A stretch of 64,000 bases of DNA from UBA1141 sp963665155 (GTDB lineage Bacteria > Chloroflexota > Dehalococcoidia > Lucifugimonadales > UBA3495): contig OY761986.2 of assembly GCA_963665155.2 (NCBI GenBank), positions 682,001 through 746,000 on the forward strand, read 5' to 3'. The notes below the pieces were generated by a model. The model worked only from the letters and a program-made list of their open reading frames with translations, ran no database searches and was not told the origin of the DNA. Within the stretch, counting starts at the first letter, position 1; every line of letters begins with the position of its first letter. Position numbers and translations under genes: made by a program. Shown here in pieces: positions 26,986 to 37,209 of the stretch.

Positions 26986-28584
26986 TCACTCATCAAATTT
27001 GCGCAGCAGCTTCCCCGGTGTGGCGCCGCTGAATTTGCCGTTCTTGATAACTGGAACTCCATTGACCACCACGTGGGGAATACCGGTGGCATAGCTGTGG
27101 GGAGAATCGAACGTTGCCGTGTCTGCCACCGATGCCGGGTCGAACATCGCCAGGTCAGCCCACATGCCCGGCGCAATCCGTCCCCGGTGGGTCAGGCCTA
27201 AGCGGGTGGCGGGAAGCCAGGTCATTTTGCGAATAGCTTCGGCGAGGGACACCACTTTGTTTTATCTCACGTATCGAGCCAGGAAACGAGGGAAGGTACC
27301 GTAGCTCCTGGGGTGGGGTTTACCGGAAGATAACAGGCCTTGAGTGCTAATCGAATTGCCGTCGCTGCCCACTGCGACCCACTGGCCACCCGCGATTTCC
27401 TGCACGTCCTGTTCTTGAAGCGAGTGCATGATCACCGTGGCTTCTGCTTCCTAGTACAAGTGAATTGCTGTATCCATGGTGTCATAGCCACGAATTTTGG
27501 CTATTTCCGCCAGGCTTTTGCCTTCCAGGGAGCGGTCGGGCGTGAAATTGGCTATCACGATCATGTCCGGGCCGCCCCGGCGCTGGAAATTCACTTCGAT
27601 ATCCTCGTGCAGCCGGTACCAAAAATCCTCGGCTTCCAGTCCGGCCAACAAACCGTCCCTGCCACCGGTTAGCGCCCAGCTTGGAAAAACACCACCGGAT
27701 AAGCTGGTGCTGCTGGCAGTATAGGGGTACTGGTCGGCGGCCACGTCCAGGCCCTCGGCCCGCGCTTTTTCGATTCTCTCCAGCAGGTCTTGAGCACGGC
27801 CCCAGGATGCCGGTCCGACGCATTTGAGGTGGGAGATTTGCACCCGGACGCCGGACAACCTTCCGATGGCTATCGACTCCTCCACCGAGCCGAACAGGCT
27901 GATGCTATAGTCGCTCTCGTCCCGCATGTGGGTCGAGTAGAGTTTGTCCCTCCGGGCGGCCTCCCCTGCGAGGGCCACCACTTCTTCAGTCCTGGCATAG
28001 CTACCCGGCGCATAGTAGAGCCCCGTGGAAAAGCCCAAAGCGCCTTCGTCCAAGGCGTCAGCGACCAACCCTTTCATCCGGTCAAGCTCCCACGGGGTCG
28101 GCCCACGGTCCTCAAAACCCAGGACGGCCGCACGCACGGTGCCGTGGCCCACTTGGGTAGCCAGGTTCACCGTTGAGCCCGCCTTAATTAGTCTGTCGTG
28201 GTATTGCCCAAAATCCTCCCAGCCCAAGTCGGTGTCGGTGCCGTACAATCCCAGGCGATCGTTGGCGAACCGGCGGGCCTCGTCGATCAACGGGGCACAA
28301 TAGCTGAACCCGCAGTTCCCGGTAAGCTTCAACGTGCAGCCTTGGGTCACCTTGCTCTGGGCCGTGGCGTCGAGCAAGAATGAGAAATCGCTGTGGGTAT
28401 GAAGGTCGATGAAACCCGGTGCCACCGCTAGTCCTGTGGCGTCGATTGTTTCAGAGGCGGATTCCTCAAGTTTGCCAATTGCTACTATCCGGCCATCCAA
28501 TACGCCAATGTCGGCTCGAAAGGCCGGGGCGCCGGTGCCGTCGTAAATATTGCCGTTCTTGACCAAAAGATCAAACATATCCAA
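26986..28584 (-). pseudogene. N-acyl-D-amino-acid deacylase (D-aminoacylase) gene with two in-frame stops
   Basis: A single frame runs the whole length and is broken by TAG at 27451-27453 and TAA at 27256-27258. The first 377 codons have the metal site FIDLHTHSDF, GNCGFS, the GHGTVR motif, STHMRDE and ISHLKC. The middle piece reads VIMHSLQEQDV, VGSDGN and PHPRSYGTFPRFLARYVR, and the last piece has RKMTWLPATRLGL and GMWADLAMFDP. Each motif is in family order, so only the two substitutions prevent expression. The intact enzyme hydrolyses N-acyl-D-amino acids with zinc. Confidence 0.9.
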
Positions 28585-28772
28585 TCTACCTCGCCATTCT
28601 ACCTCTGAGATTAAGTGTCCGGGATTAAGTTTCCGGCAATGCCCGAATTATTTTAACCGGCGCGGCCGATTTGGCAAAGGATGTTTCACCATGGCCACCT
28701 GAATCCGCCCCTTTAAACCTATAGCTGGTTCCGCTAACATAAACACCAACAAATTTGGGAAAGTTTGAGACC

Positions 28773-29123
28773 ATGGCCAACTTGAATTTCTTCCGAAATT
28801 GGGTCAGGAACCGAATGGAGGACGCCGAGCGCATCTCGGCTGAGGAGACGCCTTACAAACCGACGCTGCGGTTGGATTTGCCTTCATTGGACGCCCAGGG
28901 AGAGAACCCTCGATACGGTTTCTGGTCGGCAGTGGTAATGCTGGCATTATTGGCTTCTCCGGCTTGGGGAGCAGCGGTCGGTTACTTTATATTCGCCAAT
29001 TTTTACGAAGGCAGCCGAGCCAAGGCCTTGGGAATTGCTGCGGGTATGACGTTCACTCCGGCGATTGTATACGTGTCTATCATTCTCGTTGGAGGTCTGT
29101 TATTACTGTCCCGCAGGGATTAA
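28773..29123 (+). CDS. Small membrane protein of unknown function
   Basis: 116 residues from ATG 28773 (a frame from 28755 is possible). The first ~55 residues are soluble and charged; two hydrophobic segments follow, about 60-85 (FWSAVVMLALLASPAW) and 92-112 (PAIVYVSIILVGGLLLL). No known family recognised. Confidence 0.55.
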   Translation: MANLNFFRNWVRNRMEDAERISAEETPYKPTLRLDLPSLDAQGENPRYGFWSAVVMLALLASPAWGAAVGYFIFANFYEGSRAKALGIAAGMTFTPAIVYVSIILVGGLLLLSRRD

Positions 29124-29266
29124 CTGAGCGTCCATCATCGGCGGCTCTCATTTTCAGGCCAAAAAGCATCAAGCCTGAAACCGTCGCGCCGACGCCAGCG
29201 GATGTTGGGTCAAAAGCTCTTGGCAATCTGGCATCAGCCGCATGCAGTCTTGGATAGGGTAGAAAT

Positions 29267-29530
29267 ATGTCCGCACCGGATGTCCCGGTTAACCCTCTGG
29301 ACCCCGAAATCCTGGGTCCATCGCTGGAGAACCTTGTCCGGGAAAATCGGGAAAAAGTAGTTGGCTGGATCAATGGTGAACCGGGTTGTTGGGGGTTCCT
29401 GGCGGGAAAAGCAGTAAACGCCTTGCGGTTGAAGGCCGGGCGCAGTCTTTCCGATGGCGAGCGAAGGGTGGTCTGGAACAGGTTGTGGGCTTTTCTGGAG
29501 CATATCAAAAGCCAGGTCAGCCACCAGTAG
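29267..29530 (+). CDS. Small hypothetical protein
   Basis: 87 residues, acidic and basic residues evenly mixed, predicted mostly helical; begins MSAPDVPVNPLDPEILGP. A purine-rich GGGTAG precedes the ATG. The tail GERRVVWNRLWAFLEHIK looks like an amphipathic helix. No family recognised. Composition is protein-like. Confidence 0.55.
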   Translation: MSAPDVPVNPLDPEILGPSLENLVRENREKVVGWINGEPGCWGFLAGKAVNALRLKAGRSLSDGERRVVWNRLWAFLEHIKSQVSHQ

Positions 29531-29577
29531 GGTTGTTGCATTGGTTGCGGTGGTGGACCGGCACAGCCTCTCCGAGG

Positions 29578-29946
29578 TTAGGTCTGAGAAACCTCCTCGT
29601 AAGGGGCATCTTTGTCCAACAGCAAGCAGGCCTCTCCCCATTGGTTCGGACTGGCCAAGTCCCATTCTTCGATGCAGTCACGGGTTTTCAGCCGGATACC
29701 ATGGTCTCCTCCATAAACGAGCAACACAACTCCCTCACCGGAATCCTCGGATAGCGCAGCGAAGGCCTGGCAGGGACCTGAATCGTCCCAGCCGCTCACG
29801 TCGCACCATTTGTCTTGGCCCAGGAAATCGGCGGTAAACACCCGGCTTATGGGCCGGGCTTCGGTGAGCAAGTCGAAAATCCGGTGCAGTTCCATGGGGC
29901 TGTTACCGCCGGATGTCACCTCAAGGTCAAAGAGAATATCTCCCAT
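29578..29946 (-). CDS. Hypothetical protein
   Basis: 122 residues with an AGGACGG site before the ATG. The pattern of LLVYGGDHGIRL and a preceding WDDSGPCQAF segment suggests a compact mixed a/b fold. No catalytic motif recognised. Same strand as the ferredoxin-like gene 40 bp upstream, so possibly co-transcribed. Confidence 0.55.
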   Translation of the reverse strand: MGDILFDLEVTSGGNSPMELHRIFDLLTEARPISRVFTADFLGQDKWCDVSGWDDSGPCQAFAALSEDSGEGVVLLVYGGDHGIRLKTRDCIEEWDLASPNQWGEACLLLDKDAPYEEVSQT

Positions 29947-29985
29947 AGTCCGTCCTGAAACTCTCGAATCGCCGCTGGCCTGGGG

Positions 29986-30294
29986 TCAGCCCGTCATCTG
30001 TCGGGCCATCTCCAGCAGTTCTTCCACCGGGGTGATCGCAGTGACATTGATTTCGGTCATTTCGGTGGGATAGAGTTGGGGCACCAGGCCAGCAATCTGG
30101 CCAGGGCTATCTGCTTCCACAATTAGAATCTCATGATGTTCAGGCGCTGCACTGTAGACTCCAACCAACTTTACACCTACAGAAGCGGCAATTTCTTCCT
30201 TGCGTGAAATCCCATCCACCCACAGAGGTATCAGTTCCCGGTGATATCCCGGACAATGAGCGGCATCATGCCTGAGGACTACGTGGAAAAGCAT
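29986..30294 (-). CDS. Ferredoxin-fold domain protein (DUF3303-like)
   Basis: 102 residues beginning MLFHVVLRHDAAHCPGYH with strong AGGAGG before the ATG. The HxxxHCPGY opening, central APEHHEILIVEADS and paired strands resemble small dimeric a+b barrel proteins of DUF3303 / muconolactone-isomerase type. Function unknown. Confidence 0.6.
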   Translation of the reverse strand: MLFHVVLRHDAAHCPGYHRELIPLWVDGISRKEEIAASVGVKLVGVYSAAPEHHEILIVEADSPGQIAGLVPQLYPTEMTEINVTAITPVEELLEMARQMTG

Positions 30295-30436
30295 TTATTC
30301 CCTCCTAAGTTCTGAGGTTGGTTCCATTGTCTGCGTACAGAGCGTCCCGGTCAACCGGCTTTACCGAGTCGTGATTCACTGAAAGGCGAATGGCATTCTG
30401 GAAAATGTGGCAAGGGAATGCAATTCATGCATTGAT

Positions 30437-32414
30437 GATTCCCTCGCAAAAAGGCCTGTTTGAGATGAACCCTGGCGTGCGAAGGGGCCTGGAAGGGAGG
30501 AGGCCACGGGATGCCGGCTGCTGGCCTCACCGCACCATCTGCCGCGCTCAGGACAAGCGTGATCCCGTTGCGCTACCCCTTCCGTGGCTCAGGGCACCCG
30601 GTGGAAGCTGTGGAGCGGCGCCCTCATGCGGCCGTGACCGCAGGTACCGTCCCGACCGCCCGCTGAGCCGTGTTCTCCATCTCCACCAGGCGTGCATGGA
30701 CCATCCGCTTGAAGTTGCACGCCAACGCCTTCAGGTAGACGGCAAGCCGCACCCGACGGCCCCCTCGCACCCGCAAGCGCCCAAGCCCGTGGGCGCGCTT
30801 CAGCTCGGAGTTCGTTCCCTCGATCCCGGCCCTTATGGCATACCGCTTGCGCCACTCCTCGGTGGCCTCGGCCCTCCGGCGCCGCTCGATGTTCACCTTC
30901 ACCAGGTCCGCCTTGAGGACGTAGGCCCCCGCACGCCGGTCCAGCTTCACTGGGCAACGGGACCGCAAGGGGCAGGGCTCGCATGTTGTCCTGGCAAAGT
31001 GGACCTCTACCCGCTCCGGCGCATCCTCCAACTCGTGCTCCTCGATGGACGGGTGGCCGGCGGGGCACACCGTGGCCTGCTCCCCTGTGACGTCGATCTG
31101 AAAGTCCGCGGCGGTGAGCGGCGGTGGTCCGTCACCCTCTCCTTCGCGCGAGTTCCCCGGCGCCGACCCCGCCACCGGGCTCACCAGTTCCGTTCCCCGG
31201 CGCGAGGCTTCGAAGGCATTGCGGCCCGACCCATACGCCGTGTCGGCGAAGAGCTCGTCCGGTCGGACCTTCCGCTCCGCGAGCCCGTCAACGACCGGCA
31301 CGCTCACGTCGGTGTCGCTCCCACTCGAGGGGGTCACCTCCACGTGGGTGATGAGCTGGGTGGCGTTCTCCTCGTGGCAGGTCTCCGCCACCTGCACCTC
31401 GTACCCCTTCCCCTTGTGGCCGCTGTAGGTCACATCCGGGTCGTGGGGCGATTGCAGCGAGTCGGCGGACACCTGCTTCGGGTCCTTCAAGGCCACACCT
31501 TGCATTCCCCAGCATTGTCGTCATCGTCCCTGGGGCGCCCGTCCCGGTGTTTGCCCACATGGCACTGCTCCCGCAGCAGCCGCTCCAGCAGCCGGTACTC
31601 CTCCAGCTGGGCAGCAGTCGTGCCATGGAACCGGTCCACCAGCCGGTAGAGGTCCCGGGCACAGACCGAAAGGCGTCGCCGACCCTCCCCCGTGCGGGCG
31701 TCCTCGTAGTGGGTCGCCTCGTCTTCTTCCTTCAAATAGCGCCCTAGGAGGCCCTCCGGAACCCCAGGGCGAAGCTCTGGGTGCTCCCAGCGCAAGGCCC
31801 GCAGGAACAACCGCATCGTCTCACAGAACAGGCCCAGCCGGGTGAGTGTGGCGATGTTGCTCATGATGTGGGTGGAGTCCAGCCGTTGCTTTCCGGTGCG
31901 TATGCCCAGCGCCTGGATGATCCGGTCCGTGGTCTCCTGGAAAGCCAGCCGGCCACCGTCGTGCTGCATCAGGCGAACTCGGAAGTTGTGGAGGGTCTTC
32001 TGGGGCAGGTGGGTCTCCTCGATGTCCAGCCGCAGGGCGTGGTGCCAGAGCAGGTTGAACTCTAGTTGTTCCAGAGCTTCATCGTCGGTGAGGTTGAACA
32101 TCTCTTTGAGGAGGTGGACCCCGAGGACGGTCTGCACCGCCCGGTTGGGACGGCCGTTGTCCACGCAGTACATGGGAGCAAAGCGCTCCTCGTCAATCAG
32201 GGGGAGCGCCTCGTTTCGGAAAACCTCGGCCCAACTTCTCTCCAGACGCTTAGCCTTCTTCGGCGTCACCAGGAACTGGGACTGCCAGAGGCTCTCTTGC
32301 GGGTCTCGTATTCGGAACATCCTCCCCTCCCTCGGCCAGGCGCTGCCCCAACGCCCTTTCCCCACATTATCCTCCTATTGCCCCCGGAGGACGAGGGGTT
32401 TTTACGAGGGAATC
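30437..32414 (-). mobile_element. IS1182-like insertion sequence, copy B
   Basis: 1978 bp, transposase on the minus strand, ends GATTCCCTCG. A perfect 6-bp target duplication ATTGAT flanks it (30431-30436 and 32415-32420). It is 4 bp shorter than copies A and C because of a deletion in the transposase gene. Insertion is intergenic. Confidence 0.95.
30624..32320 (-). pseudogene. IS1182-family transposase (copy B), frameshifted
   Basis: Same protein as copy A but with a 4-bp deletion near 31496-31499. The frame then ends after GECKVWP at 31487; the rest continues in another frame (ALKDPKQVSADSL onward) to 30624. The Tyr codon mutated to TAG in copies A and C is intact TAT here. The catalytic Asp (LDSTHI) lies before the break; the second Asp and the Glu lie after it. 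Confidence 0.9.
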
Positions 32415-32487
32415 ATTGATGCGTTTTGCGCTGGCCAATACTGGTCTGCTTCAAACTCAGCAACGCCCCTCCTTGTTTGTCTGTTGC

Positions 32488-33363
32488 TCAGTCCTCATCA
32501 AAGTGGACGCCGTTCTTTCTCATAAATGATTTCAAGGCATTTACATGGACGCACAGGCCAACGTGCAGAAAAGCACTGTCCTGAACACGCTTCTGGACGC
32601 CGTCCCGATTCACCAGCTCATCGACATCAAAATTTAGGTCCAAATGGCGCGTCCGGGACTGCATACCCCAAACTTTTCCTTGGGTGTCGAAAACCGGGCC
32701 GCCACTCTGTCCGCGAAGCCCTGGCGTACTCATCTCAAAGCCCGGTACTGCCCCTGACTTGTCCGCCAAGTGTCTCGTCAGCATTCCTTCGATGGGGAAC
32801 CTCGAGCGCCCGGTTTCAGTCCAGACAATTGAGTCGTTCTCTTGGTCGTAGGCAAAGTTAGTGAATTCCGGGAACGGGAACCCCAAGCGGCACAGTGTCT
32901 TCCCTTGTTTTAGCCCTGAAGTGTCTTTGGGAAACACCGGGAACCGGTCGCATCGCAAGCGGTCGAAATCGCTGAACTTGATCAGTGCAATGTCATGGTC
33001 GCTATCAATTCTTACTTCAAGGTTCAGTCGACCTTGAACGCAATTTACGAACATGCTGTGGAGTTCCACCGGCACATTCTCCGAGTATTCGTACTTACCC
33101 TCCAACTCCTTTCGCCATTCTCCGTCTGCTTTTCCTTCGTGGGTAACAGCGAGTTCCGCCTTAAATTGCTTGTATTTTGCGTGTAGCTGCTCACCTGCAC
33201 GGAACAGGTTTGCTACATGGCCACAAGTTAAGGCCCACCCGTCCGCATTAACAAAAAACAATGTAGCCGAACCTGGGTTTACCGCCTCGGACCCGTAATT
33301 ACGGTGAATCGAGTGAATGGCCCGGGTGAAGGCTGCGACTGTTTCGATGGCGTTTACAAACAT
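32488..33363 (-). CDS. Trypsin-like serine protease domain protein, no signal peptide
   Basis: 291 residues. The triad is visible: His49 in TCGHV, Asp124 in DHDIALIKF and Ser220 in GLRGQSGGPVF. No signal peptide or membrane segment is seen and no PDZ domain follows, so it is probably a cytoplasmic chymotrypsin-fold protease, unlike HtrA. AGGA precedes the ATG. It lies between an IS1182 copy and an IS701 element and is less GC-rich than those, which suggests an acquired accessory gene. Stand-alone proteases of this type occur in some stress or defence contexts, but nothing nearby supports that. Confidence 0.8.
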   Translation of the reverse strand: MFVNAIETVAAFTRAIHSIHRNYGSEAVNPGSATLFFVNADGWALTCGHVANLFRAGEQLHAKYKQFKAELAVTHEGKADGEWRKELEGKYEYSENVPVELHSMFVNCVQGRLNLEVRIDSDHDIALIKFSDFDRLRCDRFPVFPKDTSGLKQGKTLCRLGFPFPEFTNFAYDQENDSIVWTETGRSRFPIEGMLTRHLADKSGAVPGFEMSTPGLRGQSGGPVFDTQGKVWGMQSRTRHLDLNFDVDELVNRDGVQKRVQDSAFLHVGLCVHVNALKSFMRKNGVHFDED

Positions 33364-33537
33364 TTGAATGTCCTACACATGCCGAAATCTTTAGAAATGG
33401 CTGTTTGCTCGTTACTCAGTTGCCGTTGAAAAAATGTAGTCCCGTAGAGATTCGAATTTATATGAACATAGTTCGTGAACGGCAACTCCGTCGACGCGCA
33501 CCGGGCTCACGGCGACATATGCCTAACACGACCCTAG

Positions 33538-34995
33538 TATTACAACGTCAGTTCAGGGAGGGATGTGGGGTGATGCCCGCATGGCGGCGCGGCGCTTGGC
33601 ATGGGAGCGTTTGGCCCGTTCGTTACTGTCCTGCGTATCCTCAAGCCACCGCAGCAACTCGGTTGGCCCGAACCGTTCCCGGGGCAGCATTTCCCGCACC
33701 ACCCGGTAGACCTGCGGCCTCGTGATCCGGGGCATCTTTTCCCCCCCAAGCCTGTTGCAGGCTCAGCAGAAAAGCTCCGCCCAGCAGGCACAGGGCCACG
33801 TGGTGATGCCAGCCAGCCCAGGTGCGGGTCTCGTACTCGTCCAGGCCTACGTCGCTTTTCTCCGTCTCAAACTCCGTTTCTATACGCCAACGGGAGCCTC
33901 CCACGTATGCCAGGGTCTCCAACGGGGTATCCTCCGGAGCATTGGACAGGTAGTAGCGGGGTTCGCTGCCGTCCCGGTTCCGGCGGTAGACGGCCCAGTG
34001 GATTTCGCCGGGCTTGCGCCTGCTGGTCGGTCGCACCCTCTGGGCGCTGAAAAGGTAGCTGCGTGGCCCCTGGCTTCCCTCGGCCACCGTAATCTCACGC
34101 CAGGCCTCCTCCGGCAACTCGTCGCTGCGCTGCTCCATGGTCCGGCGCTGACCGTCTCGCAGCCTGGGTTTGCGGGGACGCCCGAATCCCTGATACTCCG
34201 CACTGGTCCAGGCAGGCTCCGGCGGCCACACCGTAAAGCCGGACGGAACGTCCAGCACGTACCACATCCCCAAGGCCGCCAGGCCCTCCCGGAAGGACGG
34301 CGACATCCCGAAGGCGTCGTCCGCCGCGACCCATCCAGCCTTCAGGTGGCCCCGCTCCTGTGCCCGCCCCACCATCTCCAAGGCCAACTCCGTCTTGGAC
34401 CGGTAGCCCTGCCTATCCTCCGGCACACCCGCCGCCTCACACCGGTCTTTGTCCGAGGTCCAACTCTCGGGCAGATACAGCCCCTTGTCCACCAATGCCC
34501 GTCCCAACGGGCTGACATAGGCCAGGAACATCCCCGCCTGGCAGTTGGCCACCTTCCCCAGCCTCCCGCAGTACTGCCGGGCCACTCCCACCGACTTCCT
34601 CCCCTGCTTGGGAAAGTCGCTGCCGTCCAGCACCCACACCCCTTCCGGATGCTCCAGCCGGGTTCCCAGGTACTCCTGCAGCCGTCCTATAATCACCTCA
34701 TCGTCCCAGGGAGAATCGGTGAGAAACCGCTGCATCCCTCGGGCTGACCCCGGAACCGTCTCCGACAGGTTCTCAGCGTTGCGCCGCTCCCCAGACTGTA
34801 CCAGCAGGGCCTGGAGATAATGACCGCTGTGCTCCCGCGTCTCCCGGCGGCCAAACAGCGGCGCGAAGTAAGCGTGAAAATCCCGAAATGACCCGTACAC
34901 CTGCTCGAAAGCTGCCGCATCCACATCCCCACCTCACCCGCCTATTCCCTCTCCAGCTACACAGTCATCCTATCAAACTAACTGACGTTGTAATA
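33538..34995 (-). mobile_element. IS701-family insertion sequence
   Basis: 1458 bp with terminal inverted repeats of 16 bp (TATTACAACGTCAGTT) and a 4-bp target duplication CTAG (33534-33537 and 34996-34999). One transposase gene on the minus strand. Only one copy was seen in the window. Confidence 0.93.
33553..34924 (-). pseudogene. IS701-family transposase, C-terminal frameshift
   Basis: The main frame (GTG start at 34924) has the family's acid motifs: VWVLDGSDFPKQG, WVAADDAFG and the ETEFETEKSDVGLDEYE region. After SLQQAW the frame departs at a C7 run (33741-33747, plus strand). With one base less it continues KMPRITRPQVYRVVREML and ends ELLRWLEDTQDSNERAKRSHAKRR, the normal IS701 tail. So the last ~60 residues are out of frame through a one-base insertion or a homopolymer error. 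Confidence 0.88.
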
Positions 34996-35018
34996 CTAGT
35001 TATCTGGTGCGCATCAGA

Positions 35019-35064
35019 TAAAATGTAAATGGCTCCCTTTAGTTGGGGAGCCATTTACATTTTA
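35019..35064. terminator. Long perfect hairpin (possible bidirectional terminator)
   Basis: 19-bp perfect stem (35019-35037 with 35046-35064) and 8-nt loop; the arms are AT-rich outside and GC-rich near the loop, with A and T tracts flanking the GC core on both strands. This fits a bidirectional terminator. It lies just inside the sequence beyond the IS701 element, so the gene it served may have been displaced. Confidence 0.6.
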
Positions 35065-35149
35065 ATGGGAAACTTTTGGAGCTGAACGCACAAGGGACCA
35101 AGGCCTCGGTGATGGGACACTACGATTTCTGTGCAATCTTACCGATTTT

Positions 35150-35608
35150 TTGGTGATGCAATCAGCGTCGGACGGCATCAACATAGACCTGGGCGTCGAT
35201 ACGTTTGATATGACGAGTCTCGACCTTGAGTTCAGCAACCTGCCGTCGGGTGGCGCGACTGTCAGCTCGCCGGAGCACGCTGAGGTTGAAATCACGGACG
35301 CTGGCACCACGGTGTTGAGTTGGACGGGCCTTACGCTCGTAATGATCACTCCAGGCAGACTGGATCATCGGATTCCCATTCCCAGCGTTGACAACATAGT
35401 TATCAGCGGCAGAAGCAAAGCCAACAATGGGAAGAAGGGCGACAAGGTCAGTGTATGCCATGTAGACGAAAATGGTAATGTGAATCTAATAACCAGCAAT
35501 GGCAACGCCCTCAATGCGCACCTAGCTCACGGCGACCGTTTACCAAAGATTGGTCTCGGAACTGGCAAGCTGATTTGCAAAGTCTTCCACAAACCGCCAC
35601 AAGAATAG
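35150..35608 (+). CDS. Hypothetical exported-protein fragment with CHV...AHLAHGD module
   Basis: 152 residues from a TTG start; the frame is open further upstream without a clear start or signal peptide, so this may be the 3' part of a larger gene. A b-rich region is followed by KVSVCHVDENGNVNLI and NALNAHLAHGD, a short module seen at the C-terminus of many secreted or surface proteins. An intrinsic terminator follows 24 bp after the stop, which supports real transcription. Confidence 0.5.
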   Translation: MVMQSASDGINIDLGVDTFDMTSLDLEFSNLPSGGATVSSPEHAEVEITDAGTTVLSWTGLTLVMITPGRLDHRIPIPSVDNIVISGRSKANNGKKGDKVSVCHVDENGNVNLITSNGNALNAHLAHGDRLPKIGLGTGKLICKVFHKPPQE

Positions 35609-35632
35609 GCAGCAAACATGTATTTAGAAATG

Positions 35633-35661
35633 GCCTCCTCTAGCTAGAGGGGGCTATTTTT
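35633..35661 (+). terminator. Intrinsic terminator
   Basis: 9-bp stem (GCCTCCTCT with AGAGGGGGC, one G-T pair), AGCT loop, then TATTTTTT. Placed right after the 35150-35608 gene on the plus strand. Confidence 0.8.
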
Positions 35662-35828
35662 TGGTTGTCAGTGCTCTTGCCATATTCTTATGGGCGACCG
35701 GGCAATCATAATAAAGCAGCGAGAATTTCAGGGCCATTCGATTTCCCGGAGAAAACATATGCGTCAAGCGTCTTTAAGTGTATTGTACTGGTGTAATTAT
35801 TATCATTTGCCTGAATTAGGAGCTAATC

Positions 35829-36980
35829 ATGGCCGTCACGCCTTTCAAAGTTGAAATCTCCGACGCTGTCCTTCAGGATTTGAAGGAACGACTGGACAAT
35901 ACACGCTGGCCCGACGAGATCCCCGGCTCCGGCTGGGACTACGGGTCGAACCTGGACGATATCAAAGAGTTGGTCGAATACTGGCGCACCACGTTCGACT
36001 GGCGTTCCCAAGAAAAGCTGATAAATTCGTTTTCCCATTTCAAGGCCGATGTCAACGGATTGGGTGTCCACTTTATCCATGAAAAGGGCAAAGGCCCAAA
36101 CCCCATGCCTCTGGTGATAACCCACGGTTGGCCCGGCACATTCTTCGAGATGTATAAGGTCATCCCAATGCTCAGCGACCCGGCCAGCCACGGCGGAGAC
36201 CCGGCCGATTCCTTCGACGTGGTTGCGCCATCCATGCCCGGCTACGGGTTCTCCGACGCCTCGGATAAGCGCGGCCTTGATACATTTGCCGTCAGCGACA
36301 TGTGGGCCAAGCTCATGTCCGACAGCCTGGGCTATCAGCGCTTCGCAGCCCAGGGCGGCGACTGGGGGGCCAGGGTCACCGCCAAGCTGGGACTTTCCTA
36401 CAGCGACCGGGTTATAGGTATCCACACCACATCGATCACCGCTCCCACCCCTTACCAGGGACCCGGAACCCGGGAGCTATCCGAAGCCGAACAAGGGATG
36501 CTGAAACAGCGGGAACAGTGGCTGGCCGCAGAAGGGGGTTACTCCCACATTCAGAGCACCAAACCCCAGACGCTGTCTTACGGTTTGAACGACTCGCCAG
36601 CCGGTTTGGCGGCATGGATCGTGGAGAAGTACCGGCGCTGGAGCGACTGTGGCGGCGACGTGGAAACTCGATTTACCAAGGACGAGTTGCTTACGACAGT
36701 CACAATCTACTGGGTTACCCAGTCGATAAACTCCTCCACCAGGCTCTACTACGAATCGTTCAACAAGGCCTGGAACATGGAGAAGGACGAGAAAATTCAG
36801 GTGCCGGTGGGCGTCGCTTCATTTCCCAAGGAAAACACTGTCCCTCTGCGAGAATGGGCCGAGCGGTCTTTCAACATACAGCAATGGACCGAGATGCCCA
36901 GCGGTGGGCACTTCGCCGCTCTTGAGGAACCAACCAGGCTGGTTGAGGACATCAGGAAGTTCTTCCGGGGGTTGAGGTAA
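35829..36980 (+). CDS. Epoxide hydrolase (EHN domain, a/b hydrolase fold)
   Basis: 383 residues, full length for the microsomal / juvenile-hormone-type epoxide hydrolase family. The N-terminal EHN domain spans about 5-110 (WPDEIPGSGWDYG). HGWPG at 99-103 is the oxyanion motif, the nucleophile is Asp178 in QGGDWG, and the catalytic His is 361 in SGGHFA. It opens epoxides to diols through an ester intermediate. TTAGGAGC precedes the ATG. Single-gene unit between two ISs. Confidence 0.92.
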   Translation: MAVTPFKVEISDAVLQDLKERLDNTRWPDEIPGSGWDYGSNLDDIKELVEYWRTTFDWRSQEKLINSFSHFKADVNGLGVHFIHEKGKGPNPMPLVITHGWPGTFFEMYKVIPMLSDPASHGGDPADSFDVVAPSMPGYGFSDASDKRGLDTFAVSDMWAKLMSDSLGYQRFAAQGGDWGARVTAKLGLSYSDRVIGIHTTSITAPTPYQGPGTRELSEAEQGMLKQREQWLAAEGGYSHIQSTKPQTLSYGLNDSPAGLAAWIVEKYRRWSDCGGDVETRFTKDELLTTVTIYWVTQSINSSTRLYYESFNKAWNMEKDEKIQVPVGVASFPKENTVPLREWAERSFNIQQWTEMPSGGHFAALEEPTRLVEDIRKFFRGLR

Positions 36981-37209
36981 CCCGGGAGGCCGGGCGAGAT
37001 CAAGACGGGTAGGGTGGTCATCTAAAAATGCTAAATACCGGCGGCTGGAACACCTTGATTGATGACCATAGGGGTCGGAGTCCCTAACGGCCTTCTCCGT
37101 CCTCGGTGCTGGACTTACACGATAGAGAAATATCTTAAGCGCCGTTCAGGGTGGTCGCCCAGTCGCCTTTTAGTTGGGGCACGGACGGACATTGGGCTCT
37201 TTCAAGCAT

